From Streptomyces tirandamycinicus (GTDB taxonomy: Bacteria; Actinomycetota; Actinomycetes; Streptomycetales; Streptomycetaceae): a stretch of 64,000 nt of DNA. The translations under genes were made by a program, and so were the position numbers. Positions 1-7,331 of this stretch are shown piece by piece; within the stretch, counting starts at the first letter, position 1, and the number at the start of each line of letters is the position of its first letter. Where the stretch lies: contig NZ_CP029188.1 of the NCBI RefSeq assembly GCF_003097515.1, positions 1,851,001-1,915,000 on the forward strand, in the 5' to 3' direction. Under the pieces are notes generated by a model. That model was not told the origin of the DNA. It did no database searches and saw only the letters and a list, made by a program, of their open reading frames with translations.

Positions 1-344
1 TACGTCGTCCCGTGCCCGACCAGGTCGGCCAGCACATTGCCCCGCTTGTCGAGGACGACGGTGCCGTCCGGCACGGTCAGCACCAGGTCCTGGCCGTCCT
101 TCCCGGAGCGGTTGCCGCCCTCGCCGGGCTTGCCGTTGGTCGCCTTGCGGTGCGGCGAGTGGTGGTACTCGAGCAGCGTCGTGACGGACTGGTCGACCGT
201 GAGGACGACGTCACCGCCGCGCCCGCCGTTGCCCCCGTCCGGCCCGCCGAGCGGCTTGAACTTCTCGCGATGGACGGAGGCGCAGCCGTGGCCTCCGTTA
301 CCCGCGGCGATGTGCAGCTCGACGCGGTCCACGAAGGTGGTCAT
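1..344 (-). CDS. obg: Obg/CgtA GTPase, N-terminal part (cut by window edge)
   Basis: Only the first 114 codons are present; the gene runs off the left edge. The visible part is the glycine-rich Obg fold: [18 protein letters not shown] opens the protein and [14 protein letters not shown] follows at about residue 33, the hallmark of the six-helix Obg domain. The GTPase domain would lie outside the window. Obg is a ribosome-associated GTPase needed for large-subunit assembly and, in Streptomyces, linked to the onset of aerial growth. The ATG has a GGAG ribosome site about 8 nt upstream. It follows rpmA and rplU on the same strand, the usual actinobacterial order. Confidence 0.96.
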   Translation of the reverse strand, partial: MTTFVDRVELHIAAGNGGHGCASVHREKFKPLGGPDGGNGGRGGDVVLTVDQSVTTLLEYHHSPHRKATNGKPGEGGNRSGKDGQDLVLTVPDGTVVLDKRGNVLADLVGHGTT

Positions 345-426
345 GGTCCTGTGCCTCCAGTGCGAAGTGGCGAAATGCAGAGCACGGGACGTCCGTGCCG
401 ATATGCCTGTCTGTCAACAAGCGAAA

Positions 427-462
427 GGCGGACCTGCTTCCCGCCCGGGGAAGTGGTCCGCC
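427..462 (-). terminator. Imperfect hairpin between rpmA and obg
   Basis: An 8-bp outer stem (GGCGGACC with GGTCCGCC) and a 6-bp inner stem (CTTCCC with GGGAAG) are separated by a small internal loop. No U-tract follows. It could attenuate read-through from the ribosomal protein genes into obg, or protect the rplU-rpmA transcript end. Function is inferred from position only. Confidence 0.4.
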
Positions 463-478
463 CTCGCAAGAACTCCGG

Positions 479-733
479 TCAGGCGACCGGAACGATGTTC
501 ACGACCTTGCGGCCGCGGAAGGTGCCGAACTCCACGGCACCGGGCTGCAGCGCGAACAGCGTGTCGTCGCCGCCGCGGCCGACGCCGGCGCCCGGGTGGA
601 AGTGCGTGCCGCGCTGACGGACCAGGATCTCACCGGCGTTGACGACCTGACCGCCGAAGCGCTTCACGCCGAGCCGCTGAGCGTTGGAGTCGCGACCGTT
701 CCGGGTGGACGATGCGCCCTTCTTGTGTGCCAT
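479..733 (-). CDS. rpmA: 50S ribosomal protein L27
   Basis: 84 residues, the normal length for bL27. It starts [16 protein letters not shown], the conserved N-terminal tail that reaches the peptidyl-transferase centre, and continues with the family signature [16 protein letters not shown]. There is no cleavable N-terminal extension of the Firmicutes type. It follows rplU after a 14-nt gap and precedes obg, so the three are very probably one transcription unit, with the hairpin upstream of obg giving possible differential expression. Confidence 0.98.
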   Translation of the reverse strand: MAHKKGASSTRNGRDSNAQRLGVKRFGGQVVNAGEILVRQRGTHFHPGAGVGRGGDDTLFALQPGAVEFGTFRGRKVVNIVPVA

Positions 734-747
734 CTCTCCTCAGTCCC

Positions 748-1068
748 TTACTTCGCAGCCGTGGGGATCGCCGTGACCTTGATCGCCGTGTACTGCTGGC
801 GGTGGCCCTGACGACGGCGGTAGCCGGTCTTGTTCTTGTAGCGCAGGATGTCGATCTTGGCGCCCTTGTGGTGGTCCACGACCTCGGCCTGGACCTTGAT
901 CCCGGCCAGCACCCACGGGTCGCTGGTCACGGCGTCGCCGTCGACAACGAGCAGGGTCGAGAGCTCGACCGTGTCGCCGACCTTGGCAGTGGAAATCTTG
1001 TCAACCTCAACGATGTCGCCGACAGCAACCTTGTGCTGGCGACCACCGCTGCGCACGATGGCGTACAC
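748..1068 (-). CDS. rplU: 50S ribosomal protein L21
   Basis: 106 residues beginning [18 protein letters not shown], the bL21 signature, and ending with the basic [17 protein letters not shown] segment that contacts 23S rRNA. The frame is open for another 34 codons upstream, but those residues are Pro/Gly-rich and unlike L21. The GTG chosen here is preceded by an AGAGAGAG purine run about 6 nt away and gives the standard L21 N-terminus. It is first of the rplU-rpmA-obg unit. Upstream on the same strand a TTGACC (1219-1224) could be a -35 element, but no good -10 stands at normal spacing. Confidence 0.96.
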   Translation of the reverse strand: MYAIVRSGGRQHKVAVGDIVEVDKISTAKVGDTVELSTLLVVDGDAVTSDPWVLAGIKVQAEVVDHHKGAKIDILRYKNKTGYRRRQGHRQQYTAIKVTAIPTAAK

Positions 1069-1307
1069 GCGGATCTCTCTCTCGCTCGTCACGGATACCC
1101 CTGATGCCAGCCGCCCGCACGGGCCGGGGCCCGGACTGTCCGCTGGGGATGGACGGCCTCTCCGGATCACGGACCCGGAGGGAGGTGCTCAGAAGCTGGC
1201 GTATGGAAACACGCCGACGGTCAAGGTTACGGGCAGCGCCGCAAGGGGTCAAACCAGCCCCGAGGGGCCGCACGGCAGCGGGGAACCGGCCACACCCCTT
1301 CCGCGAC

Positions 1308-1367
1308 GGGCCGTGCGAGGGGCCGTGCGAGGGGCCGTGCGAGGGGCCGTGCGAGGGGCCGTGCGAC
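1308..1367. repeat. Five tandem 12-bp repeats
   Basis: The unit gggccgtgcgag occurs five times head to tail without interruption; the last copy ends in c instead of g. The array lies in the gap between rplU (minus) and the glycan island (plus), immediately before the orphan epimerase-like fragment. Read on the plus strand in the fragment's frame it would encode repeats of RGAV. Perfect copies suggest recent slippage. Confidence 0.93.
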
Positions 1368-1369
1368 GG

Positions 1370-1621
1370 ACCTGGTACCAGATCAGTGCCGGGGCGTACA
1401 AGGGCTACTGGATGGGCGAGTCCTTCCCCAACGCCTTCCTGCGCGGTGAGTACCTGGCGACGGACTACCGGGTGCAGCGCACGCTGACGTTCCGCACCGA
1501 CACCGACATCCCGGTGTACAAGTTCGGCACGAACGGCGCGGTCGGCTCCACCAGGAACGTCCGGTACGCGACCGCCACCACGGCGGCCTTCGACCGGAGG
1601 CCGATCGTGAACGGCCGGGGC
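1370..1621 (+). pseudogene. Orphan C-terminal fragment of a glucuronyl C5-epimerase-like protein
   Basis: About 84 codons resemble the C-terminal domain of the epimerase family protein encoded 1 kb downstream. Shared landmarks in the same order are GES-P, GEYL-x2-DYR, RTLTF and FDRR-x2-V-x-GR; by hand alignment about 36 of 78 positions are identical. There is no signal peptide, catalytic domain or convincing start; upstream is only the 12-bp repeat array. The frame stays open and runs directly into the downstream acetyltransferase frame with no stop between. I read it as a diverged remnant of an older epimerase copy rather than an expressed gene. It could instead be a short domain translated from a GTG within the repeats. 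Confidence 0.65.
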
Positions 1622-1669
1622 GGGCGGCCCGTATGCTCGGCCGGAGGCCAGACACCGGAAGGCAGAGAA

Positions 1670-2266
1670 GTGAACTACAGGGTCCAGCCCAGCGCCCAGG
1701 TCGACGAGACCGCCGAGATCGGCGCCGGCAGCAGTGTGTGGGATCTCGCGCAGATCCGCGAGGGTGCCCTCCTCGGCGAGGGCTGTGTGATCGGCCGGGG
1801 CGCGTACGTCGGCACGGGCGTCCGCATGGGCGACAACTGCAAGCTGCAGAACTACGCGCTGGTGTACGAGCCGGCCGAGCTCGGTGACGGCGTCTTCATC
1901 GGCCCTGCCGTGGTGCTCACCAACGACCACAACCCGCGTTCCGTCGACCCCGAGGGCAAGCAGAAGCGCGGCGGCGACTGGGAAGCCGTCGGTGTGAGGA
2001 TCGCCGACGGCGCCTCGATCGGCGCACGCTCGGTGTGCGTCGCCCCCGTCGCCATCGGCCGCTGGTCGATGGTCGCCGCCGGCGCCGTGGTGACGAAGGA
2101 CGTGCCGGACTTCGCCCTGGTCGTCGGGGTGCCCGCGCGGCGGATCGGCTGGGTCGGCCGGGCCGGTGTACGGCTGGCCGAGCGGGAGGGCGAGCCGGGC
2201 GTCTGGGAGTGCCCGCAGACCGGCGCCCTCTACGAGGAGAAGGACGGCGTACTCACCGAGCGCTGA
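1670..2266 (+). CDS. UDP-2-acetamido-3-amino-uronate 3-N-acetyltransferase (WbpD-like)
   Basis: 198 residues, almost entirely left-handed beta-helix hexapeptide repeats (for example IGAGSSVWDLAQIREGALL and IADGASIGARSVCVAPVAIG). This is the size and layout of WbpD/WlbB acetyltransferases, which use acetyl-CoA to acetylate the 3-amino group of UDP-GlcNAc(3NH2)A. The middle LTNDHNP segment carries the active-site Asn-Asp-His region typical of the group. GTG was chosen because GGAAGG and GAGAAG purine runs lie just upstream and the protein then starts exactly at the first helix coil (VNYRVQPSAQVDE). The other four enzymes of the pathway are in the same island. A general hexapeptide acyltransferase of another pathway is the alternative. 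Confidence 0.87.
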   Translation: MNYRVQPSAQVDETAEIGAGSSVWDLAQIREGALLGEGCVIGRGAYVGTGVRMGDNCKLQNYALVYEPAELGDGVFIGPAVVLTNDHNPRSVDPEGKQKRGGDWEAVGVRIADGASIGARSVCVAPVAIGRWSMVAAGAVVTKDVPDFALVVGVPARRIGWVGRAGVRLAEREGEPGVWECPQTGALYEEKDGVLTER

Positions 2267-2314
2267 CCCCACGGAACGCTCCGCGCCGCCCGCCGGGCCG
2301 GACCACCGCCACCG

Positions 2315-2368
2315 CCACCGCAGCGGGGCGTGGATGCTGCCCCCACCGCAGCGGGGCATGGATGCGGC
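2315..2368. repeat. Direct repeat, two 26-bp copies with a 28-bp period
   Basis: Copies at 2315-2340 and 2343-2368 differ at two positions. They share the core CCACCGCAGCGGGGC followed by a GGATG sequence. They lie in the 373-bp gap between the acetyltransferase and the epimerase. No protein or promoter role is evident. Confidence 0.85.
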
Positions 2369-2494
2369 CTCCCCGGCCCCTCGCGGGTGCGCCCGTACGG
2401 CGTTCCCCGGCGATCGCCGGCCGCATGACGAACGGTGTGGCCGGGTGACGGACGGGAGTGACGGACGGGGGTGACGGCCGGGAGACCGGCCCGA

Positions 2495-2547
2495 CCGACT
2501 CGACCGGCCCGACCGGCCCGACCGGCCCGACCGGCCGATCGAGTCGG
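2495..2547 (+). other. Long hairpin enclosing 9-bp tandem repeats
   Basis: A 15-bp inverted repeat (2495-2509 with 2533-2547, one mismatch) encloses a run of GACCGGCCC units. It lies downstream of the acetyltransferase and about 95 nt before the epimerase start. It could terminate the acetyltransferase message or act as a leader structure for the epimerase. The rest of this gap, apart from the direct repeat at 2315-2368, shows nothing recognisable. Confidence 0.5.
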
Positions 2548-2639
2548 CCTCCCCGCTTCCGCGTGTCTGTCCCGGCTCCCGCCCGGAATGTCCGCATAGG
2601 ATCCGCAGCCATCGCCGATCTTCCCCGGGGGCTTCAGGC

Positions 2640-4418
2640 ATGGCTGAGAGCGGTGGCACCGCACGGAACCGTTCCGCACCGGAGAGCTCCGCACCGGAAC
2701 ACCGTGCGCCGGAGCGTTCCACACTGGACCGCAGAGGGTTCATCCGGCTCGCGGGCGGCACCGCGCTGGGCACCGCCCTCACCGGAACCGGAACCGGCAC
2801 CGGAGCGGGTGCGGCGCAGGCCGCACCGGGCCCACCGGCCGCGGCCCGGCCGCTCCCCCGGGCCTCACTCCCACCGCTCCCGCCCCTGCCCGACCAGCTC
2901 TCGGGAGGAATGGTGACTCCCCCCGCACCCTCCGTCCGCGCCCCCCGCCCCGACGGCACCCCCGCCACCGCGGCCGTACGCGCCGCCCGCCCGGACGCCC
3001 TCCCGTTCGCGTTCCACGGCAACGGCTACACCGCGACGGAGCTGCCGGAGCGGCTGCGTCCCTGGCGCGACCGGCCCACGCCCTGGTCCGCCGTCACCCC
3101 GGACACCACGCACACCTACCTCGACCCCGACGGCGTCATCATGTACCGCCCGCGCAGGTCGGCCCCCGGGTACGACCAGCCCGTCACCCAGATCCAGTTC
3201 GGCCTCGGCTGCGCCGCCGCGTACCGCACCACCACGAACCCCGCGCGCAGGGCGCTGTACCTCCGGCGCGCCAAGGCCCAGGCGAAGCGCCTGATCGACA
3301 GGCGCGTCGAGGCCCGCGGAGCCTGGTACTTCCCGTACCCGTTCGACTTCACCCACGGCAGCCACAGCGGCATCTCCTACCGGGCGCCCTGGTACTCGGG
3401 GATGGCGCAGGGCGAGGCGATCAGCCTGTTCGTGCAGCTGTCCCTGCTCGACGGGGTCACGCCCGAGGAGCGGGCGCTGTACCGGACGGCCGCCGACGGG
3501 GCGTTCGCGTCGCTGCTGCGCTCGGACGACGGCGAGCCGTGGGTGGTGAACCGGGACGACGAGGGCTACCTGTGGATCCAGGAGTACCCGGTCGACCCGC
3601 CGGGCACCTCCGACCGCACGTACAACGGCATGATCTTCGCCATGTTCGGGCTGTGGGACTACGCCCGGATGACGGGGAACACGCTGGCGGCCCGGCTGTA
3701 CGACGGGGCGTGCACCACCGTCGACCACTACTTCCCCACCCTGCGCAACCGGCGCTGGGCTTCCTACTACTGCCTGACGCACCGGATCCCGGCGCCCTCG
3801 TACCACCAGCACCACATCAATCTGTACCGGCAGTTGCACTGGCAGACCGGCAGTCCGCGCTTCGCCCACATGAGCGACCTGCTCACGGACGACCACCCCT
3901 CGGGCATCCTGCCGGAGGGGTCGCCGGTCGTCCTCGCCGCCGGTACGCACACCCTGTACCGCTACGACACCGACGCGGACGGTGACTTCGTCGCGGCGAG
4001 GGGTGACGCCGAGCTCGCGCGCAGGACGGTGAGCTTCCCCCGCACCACCCGGGCCACCGCGAACCGCCGCCGCCGGATCATGGGCCGCGGCGTGGCCTAC
4101 CGGATCGACTCCGGACCCCACGCGGGCTGGTGGGCCGGCGAGTCGCACCCCAGGTGCCATCTGCTCGGCGAGTACCTCCCCAGCGACTACCGGCCCGGCC
4201 GGACGCTGACCTTCCCGGCGGGCAGCGTGGTGACCTGCCACCGCTACGGTGCGGACGGCGGCACCACCGCCACCCGCACCGTCGCGTTCGACCGGGCGTC
4301 CGGAGCGCCCTTCGACCGGCGGTCGGTCGTCGACGGACGGCCGATGTGCCGGATCGCCGGCGGGGCCCTGGAGGGCTTCTGGGTGCACGCCGGCGACGTC
4401 GTCACCGACGGGCGCTGA
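2640..4418 (+). CDS. Tat-exported D-glucuronyl C5-epimerase family protein
   Basis: 592 residues. The N-terminus has a twin-arginine signal: STLDRRGFIRLAGG at about residues 29-42, followed by an Ala/Gly/Thr-rich hydrophobic stretch and an AQA-type cleavage region. A Pro-rich linker leads to a helical toroid-like region with the glucuronyl C5-epimerase C-terminal signature (YNGMIFAMFGLWDYARMTG, about residues 325-343, and the aromatic SYYCLTHRIP segment). A C-terminal accessory domain of about 100 residues follows; it is the one duplicated in the fragment upstream. Family members invert C5 of uronic acids within polymers (D-GlcA to L-IdoA). An exported version next to a diacetamido-uronic acid pathway suggests modification of the wall glycan outside the membrane. 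Substrate is not known. The start is the first ATG that includes the Tat motif. Confidence 0.8.
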   Translation: MAESGGTARNRSAPESSAPEHRAPERSTLDRRGFIRLAGGTALGTALTGTGTGTGAGAAQAAPGPPAAARPLPRASLPPLPPLPDQLSGGMVTPPAPSVRAPRPDGTPATAAVRAARPDALPFAFHGNGYTATELPERLRPWRDRPTPWSAVTPDTTHTYLDPDGVIMYRPRRSAPGYDQPVTQIQFGLGCAAAYRTTTNPARRALYLRRAKAQAKRLIDRRVEARGAWYFPYPFDFTHGSHSGISYRAPWYSGMAQGEAISLFVQLSLLDGVTPEERALYRTAADGAFASLLRSDDGEPWVVNRDDEGYLWIQEYPVDPPGTSDRTYNGMIFAMFGLWDYARMTGNTLAARLYDGACTTVDHYFPTLRNRRWASYYCLTHRIPAPSYHQHHINLYRQLHWQTGSPRFAHMSDLLTDDHPSGILPEGSPVVLAAGTHTLYRYDTDADGDFVAARGDAELARRTVSFPRTTRATANRRRRIMGRGVAYRIDSGPHAGWWAGESHPRCHLLGEYLPSDYRPGRTLTFPAGSVVTCHRYGADGGTTATRTVAFDRASGAPFDRRSVVDGRPMCRIAGGALEGFWVHAGDVVTDGR

Positions 4419-4669
4419 GCGGCGCCCGGCCCGGCCGCCCGGGACGGCCCCTGCTGCCCCGGTTTCGACCGAACCACGCACACGGTTCACACAATCGTTA
4501 TGCGGTCCCCGGGTGATCGTCCAGGATGGGCTGACCTCTGCACGGGCGGCCTCCGACCGGGTGCGGCACCACGGCCCTGGCCCTGGTCAGTGCGCGGATT
4601 GCCTACCATTGCGAGCAGTGTGAGACCGTGACACGCCTGCCCACGCCGGACCGAGAAGAAGAGTGCTCA

Positions 4670-5773
4670 GTGAAAGTCATCAGCATCGTCGGAGCCCGTC
4701 CTCAACTGGTGAAGCTCGCCCCCATCGCGGCGGCGTTCGCGGAGACCGCGCACGAGCACGTCATCGTGCACACCGGACAGCACTACGACGCCGACCTCTC
4801 CGACGTCTTCTTCGACGGCCTGGGCATCCCCGACCCCGACGTGCACCTGGGCGTGGGCTCCGGCAGCCACGGTGTGCAGACCGGCTCCGTACTCTCCGCC
4901 CTCGACCCGGTCCTGGAGCGTGAGAAGCCGGACTGGGTCCTCGTGTACGGCGACACCAACAGCACCATCGCGGGCGCGCTCTCGGCCGTGAAGATGCACC
5001 TTCCGGTGGCGCACCTCGAGGCGGGCCTGCGCTCCTTCAACCGGCGGATGCCGGAGGAGCACAACCGCGTCCTCACCGACCATTGCGCCGACCTGCTGCT
5101 GGCCCCGACCGAGGAGGCCATGCGCCACCTCGCGGGCGAGGGCCTCGCCGACCGGGCCCGGCTCGCCGGTGACGTCATGGTCGACATCTGCCTGAAGATC
5201 CGGGACGCCGTACGCGCCGGGGAGCACCCCGCGCCGGCGCTGCCCGAGGGCATCGACCCGTCCCAGCCGTTCCTGCTGGCGACGCTGCACCGCCCGGACA
5301 ACACCGACGACCCGCAGCGCCTCTCCGCGATCCTGGAGTCGCTGGCGAAGCTGCCGGTCCCGGTGGCGCTGCTGGCCCACCCTCGCCTGGTCGCGCGGGC
5401 CGAGGCGCACGGCATCAACCTGGCCCAGGGCAATGTGCACGTCGGCCGGCCGCTGCCGTACGCGGGGCTGGTCGCCGCCGTGCTGGCCTCGACCGGTGTG
5501 GTGACGGACTCCGGCGGCCTGCAGAAGGAGGCGTTCCTGCTGGAGCGCATCTGCACCACGGTCCGCCCCGAGACCGAGTGGGTGGAAACCGTCGACACCG
5601 GCTGGAACGTCCTTGTTCCCGACCCGCACTCGCTCTCTCCGGAGGAGTGGGCCGCGACGGTGACCCGCGCCGTGCCGACCGCCGACCCCGGCACCCCGTA
5701 CGGTGACGGCCGGGCCGCCAGGAACGTTGTCCGGATCATGGAAGAGTGGAAGGGGGGCAGCCGGCACGCGTGA
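4670..5773 (+). CDS. Non-hydrolysing UDP-sugar 2-epimerase (WbpI type, UDP-GlcNAc3NAcA 2-epimerase)
   Basis: 367 residues, a full-length GT-B-fold 2-epimerase. The N-terminus reads VKVISIVGARPQLVKLAP. GARPQ is what I recall of the WbpI branch, whereas WecB/MnaA usually read GTRPE. Conserved blocks follow: HTGQHYD, VYGDTNST, HLEAGLRS, PEEHNR, HRPDNT and DSGGLQKEA. In this context the likely reaction is UDP-GlcNAc(3NAc)A to UDP-ManNAc(3NAc)A, the last step of the pathway. GTG was chosen because it directly precedes the first beta strand and has GAAGAAGAG just upstream; an in-frame GTG 14 codons earlier adds unrelated residues. WecB-type UDP-ManNAc formation is the alternative. Confidence 0.85.
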   Translation: MKVISIVGARPQLVKLAPIAAAFAETAHEHVIVHTGQHYDADLSDVFFDGLGIPDPDVHLGVGSGSHGVQTGSVLSALDPVLEREKPDWVLVYGDTNSTIAGALSAVKMHLPVAHLEAGLRSFNRRMPEEHNRVLTDHCADLLLAPTEEAMRHLAGEGLADRARLAGDVMVDICLKIRDAVRAGEHPAPALPEGIDPSQPFLLATLHRPDNTDDPQRLSAILESLAKLPVPVALLAHPRLVARAEAHGINLAQGNVHVGRPLPYAGLVAAVLASTGVVTDSGGLQKEAFLLERICTTVRPETEWVETVDTGWNVLVPDPHSLSPEEWAATVTRAVPTADPGTPYGDGRAARNVVRIMEEWKGGSRHA

Positions 5774-5853
5774 CGGACCAGGGGCTCCGCGCCGCGCGCC
5801 CGCGATGGGCGACGCGGCGATCAGGTGGCCCGAATCCGTACATGTCACCGTGC

Positions 5854-5867
5854 TAGCGTCACCGACT
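5854..5867 (+). promoter_or_regulatory. Candidate -10 element of a leaderless promoter
   Basis: TAGCGT at 5854-5859 ends 8 nt before the ATG of the following glycosyltransferase, and no ribosome binding site precedes that ATG. The spacing would put the transcript start at or next to the A of ATG. No clear -35 is seen. Confidence 0.35.
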
Positions 5868-7331
5868 ATGTCAGCGTCTCCCGGGTCCGGGCTGCCCGCC
5901 GAAGGCAAGCGGCCTCATGTGATCTACCTCGCCATCGGGTTCCCGCCGGCCGCCAAGAGCTCGGCCTACCGTATGCGCGAGACCGCGAACCAGTTCATCA
6001 ACGTGGGCTGGGACGTGACCGTCGTCAACGTCGCCCAGGAGTCCTGGGAGCGGGACTCCGGCGTCGACCTCACCCTGCTGGACCAGGTCGACCCCAGGGT
6101 CAAGATCGTCGAGCTGCCGCTGGCGCGCGAGGATCTCGAGACCGACATCCGCCTCTACGACGAGGCCCGCGCGCTCAACCCCAACGGCTGGGTCGCCCAG
6201 CTGCGCCGCCGCCAGACGAAGCCGTTCCCCGAGCCCAATTTCGGCGAGTGGCGCACCGACCTGGAGCAGGCGGTCCTGCGCATCCACCAGGAGCACCCGG
6301 CCGATCTGCTGCTCGCCAGCTGCGTGCCGTACGTGAACCTCGCCGCGGCCTGGAAGCTGTGGGAGGAGAAGCGGGTCCCGTACGCGGTGGACTTCCGCGA
6401 CGGCTGGTCCATCGACGTCATCGAGGGCGTCGAGGCCTTCGGGCCCGACTCCGAGGAGGGCCGCTGGGAGCGGAAGATCCTCGACGAGGCCCTCTCCCTG
6501 TGGGTCGTCAACGACCCCATCGCCGACCACTACCGCAAGCGCTACCCGGACTTCGCCGACCGCGTCCACGTCGTGCGCAACGGCTACGACGCCGACAGCT
6601 CCCCGGGCCGGGCCCACGCCCCCGACCCCGAGTCCGGGCTGGTCTTCGGCTACCTCGGTACGGTCAACTTCACCCCGCAGCACCTGGAGACGGTGCTCAA
6701 CGCCTGGAAGGCGGCGCGGGAGAAGGAGCCGCTGCTGGCCAACGCGCGCTTCGAGGTGCGCGGGCACATCGGCAACGGCGCCGGCCGGGAGGCGAACCGG
6801 CACACGGAGATCCTCAAGCAGGCCGAGGCCGACGGCGTCCACTTCGGCGGCCCCGCGGCGAAGGCCGAGGTCGCGTCGATCTACTCCGGCTGGGACGCCA
6901 TGGTGCTGATCCTGATCGGCGGCCGCTACGTCACCTCCGGCAAGGTGTACGAGTACATGGCCACCGGCCTGCCGATCGTGTCGGCGCACGTCGTCGAGCA
7001 CGACGCGTCGAACGTCCTGAGCGGGCACCCGCTGTGGACGGGCGCCGTCGGCATCGACGAGGAGGGCCTGACCGAGTCGTTCGTCCGGGCCGCCCACATG
7101 GCGGTGGAGACCAGCGACGAGGTGCACGCCGAGGCCATGGCCCACGCGGACCAGTTCACCCGCGAGGCGCTGATGACCGTGGCCGTGAAGAACCTCGTCG
7201 AGGAGTTCACGGCGAAGCACGCCGCACCGGGCACGCGGGAGGCCGCGCCCGGCGGTGCCGCGGCTGCGGGCACCGGGGACGTGGCGCCCCCCGCCGAGAA
7301 GTCGATCGTCGCCGGAGGACCCACCCCGTGA
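5868..7331 (+). CDS. GT4-type glycosyltransferase
   Basis: 487 residues with a GT-B layout. The N-terminal half holds HVIYLAIGFPPAAKSSAYRM, the start of the acceptor domain with its glycine-containing loop. The C-terminal nucleotide-sugar domain has GYLGTVNFTPQ and the GT4 donor-site segment SGKVYEYMATGLPIV. The last 40 residues are Ala/Gly/Pro-rich and probably disordered. The upstream frame is open but not protein-like; the ATG sits at the conserved beginning. Its stop overlaps the next gene's GTG by 4 nt, so the two are translationally coupled. Likely role is assembly of the repeat unit containing the diacetamido-uronic acid; donor and linkage cannot be read from sequence. Confidence 0.87.
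   Translation: MSASPGSGLPAEGKRPHVIYLAIGFPPAAKSSAYRMRETANQFINVGWDVTVVNVAQESWERDSGVDLTLLDQVDPRVKIVELPLAREDLETDIRLYDEARALNPNGWVAQLRRRQTKPFPEPNFGEWRTDLEQAVLRIHQEHPADLLLASCVPYVNLAAAWKLWEEKRVPYAVDFRDGWSIDVIEGVEAFGPDSEEGRWERKILDEALSLWVVNDPIADHYRKRYPDFADRVHVVRNGYDADSSPGRAHAPDPESGLVFGYLGTVNFTPQHLETVLNAWKAAREKEPLLANARFEVRGHIGNGAGREANRHTEILKQAEADGVHFGGPAAKAEVASIYSGWDAMVLILIGGRYVTSGKVYEYMATGLPIVSAHVVEHDASNVLSGHPLWTGAVGIDEEGLTESFVRAAHMAVETSDEVHAEAMAHADQFTREALMTVAVKNLVEEFTAKHAAPGTREAAPGGAAAAGTGDVAPPAEKSIVAGGPTP

Noticed and set aside
1308..1367. CRISPR-like array
   Set aside because: The 12-bp units are contiguous with no spacers and there are no cas genes. The same holds for 44086-44133.
1007..3022. Long minus-strand open frame opposite the acetyltransferase and epimerase start
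   Set aside because: Its translation is Arg/Gly/Ala/Ser filler with no family features. It is the antisense of well-supported genes, a usual effect of high third-position GC, and it also runs into the rplU start region.
4419..4669. A gene or riboswitch between the epimerase and the 2-epimerase
   Set aside because: No protein-like frame or stable conserved structure was found. A TACCAT near 4611 could be a -10, but without a -35 it is too weak to annotate.
5825..7327. A 1.5-kb upstream extension of the large glycosyltransferase frame
   Set aside because: That part is the shifted frame of the preceding GT4 gene and reads as Arg/Pro/Gly noise. The GTG at 7328 overlaps the GT4 stop and begins the conserved sequence.
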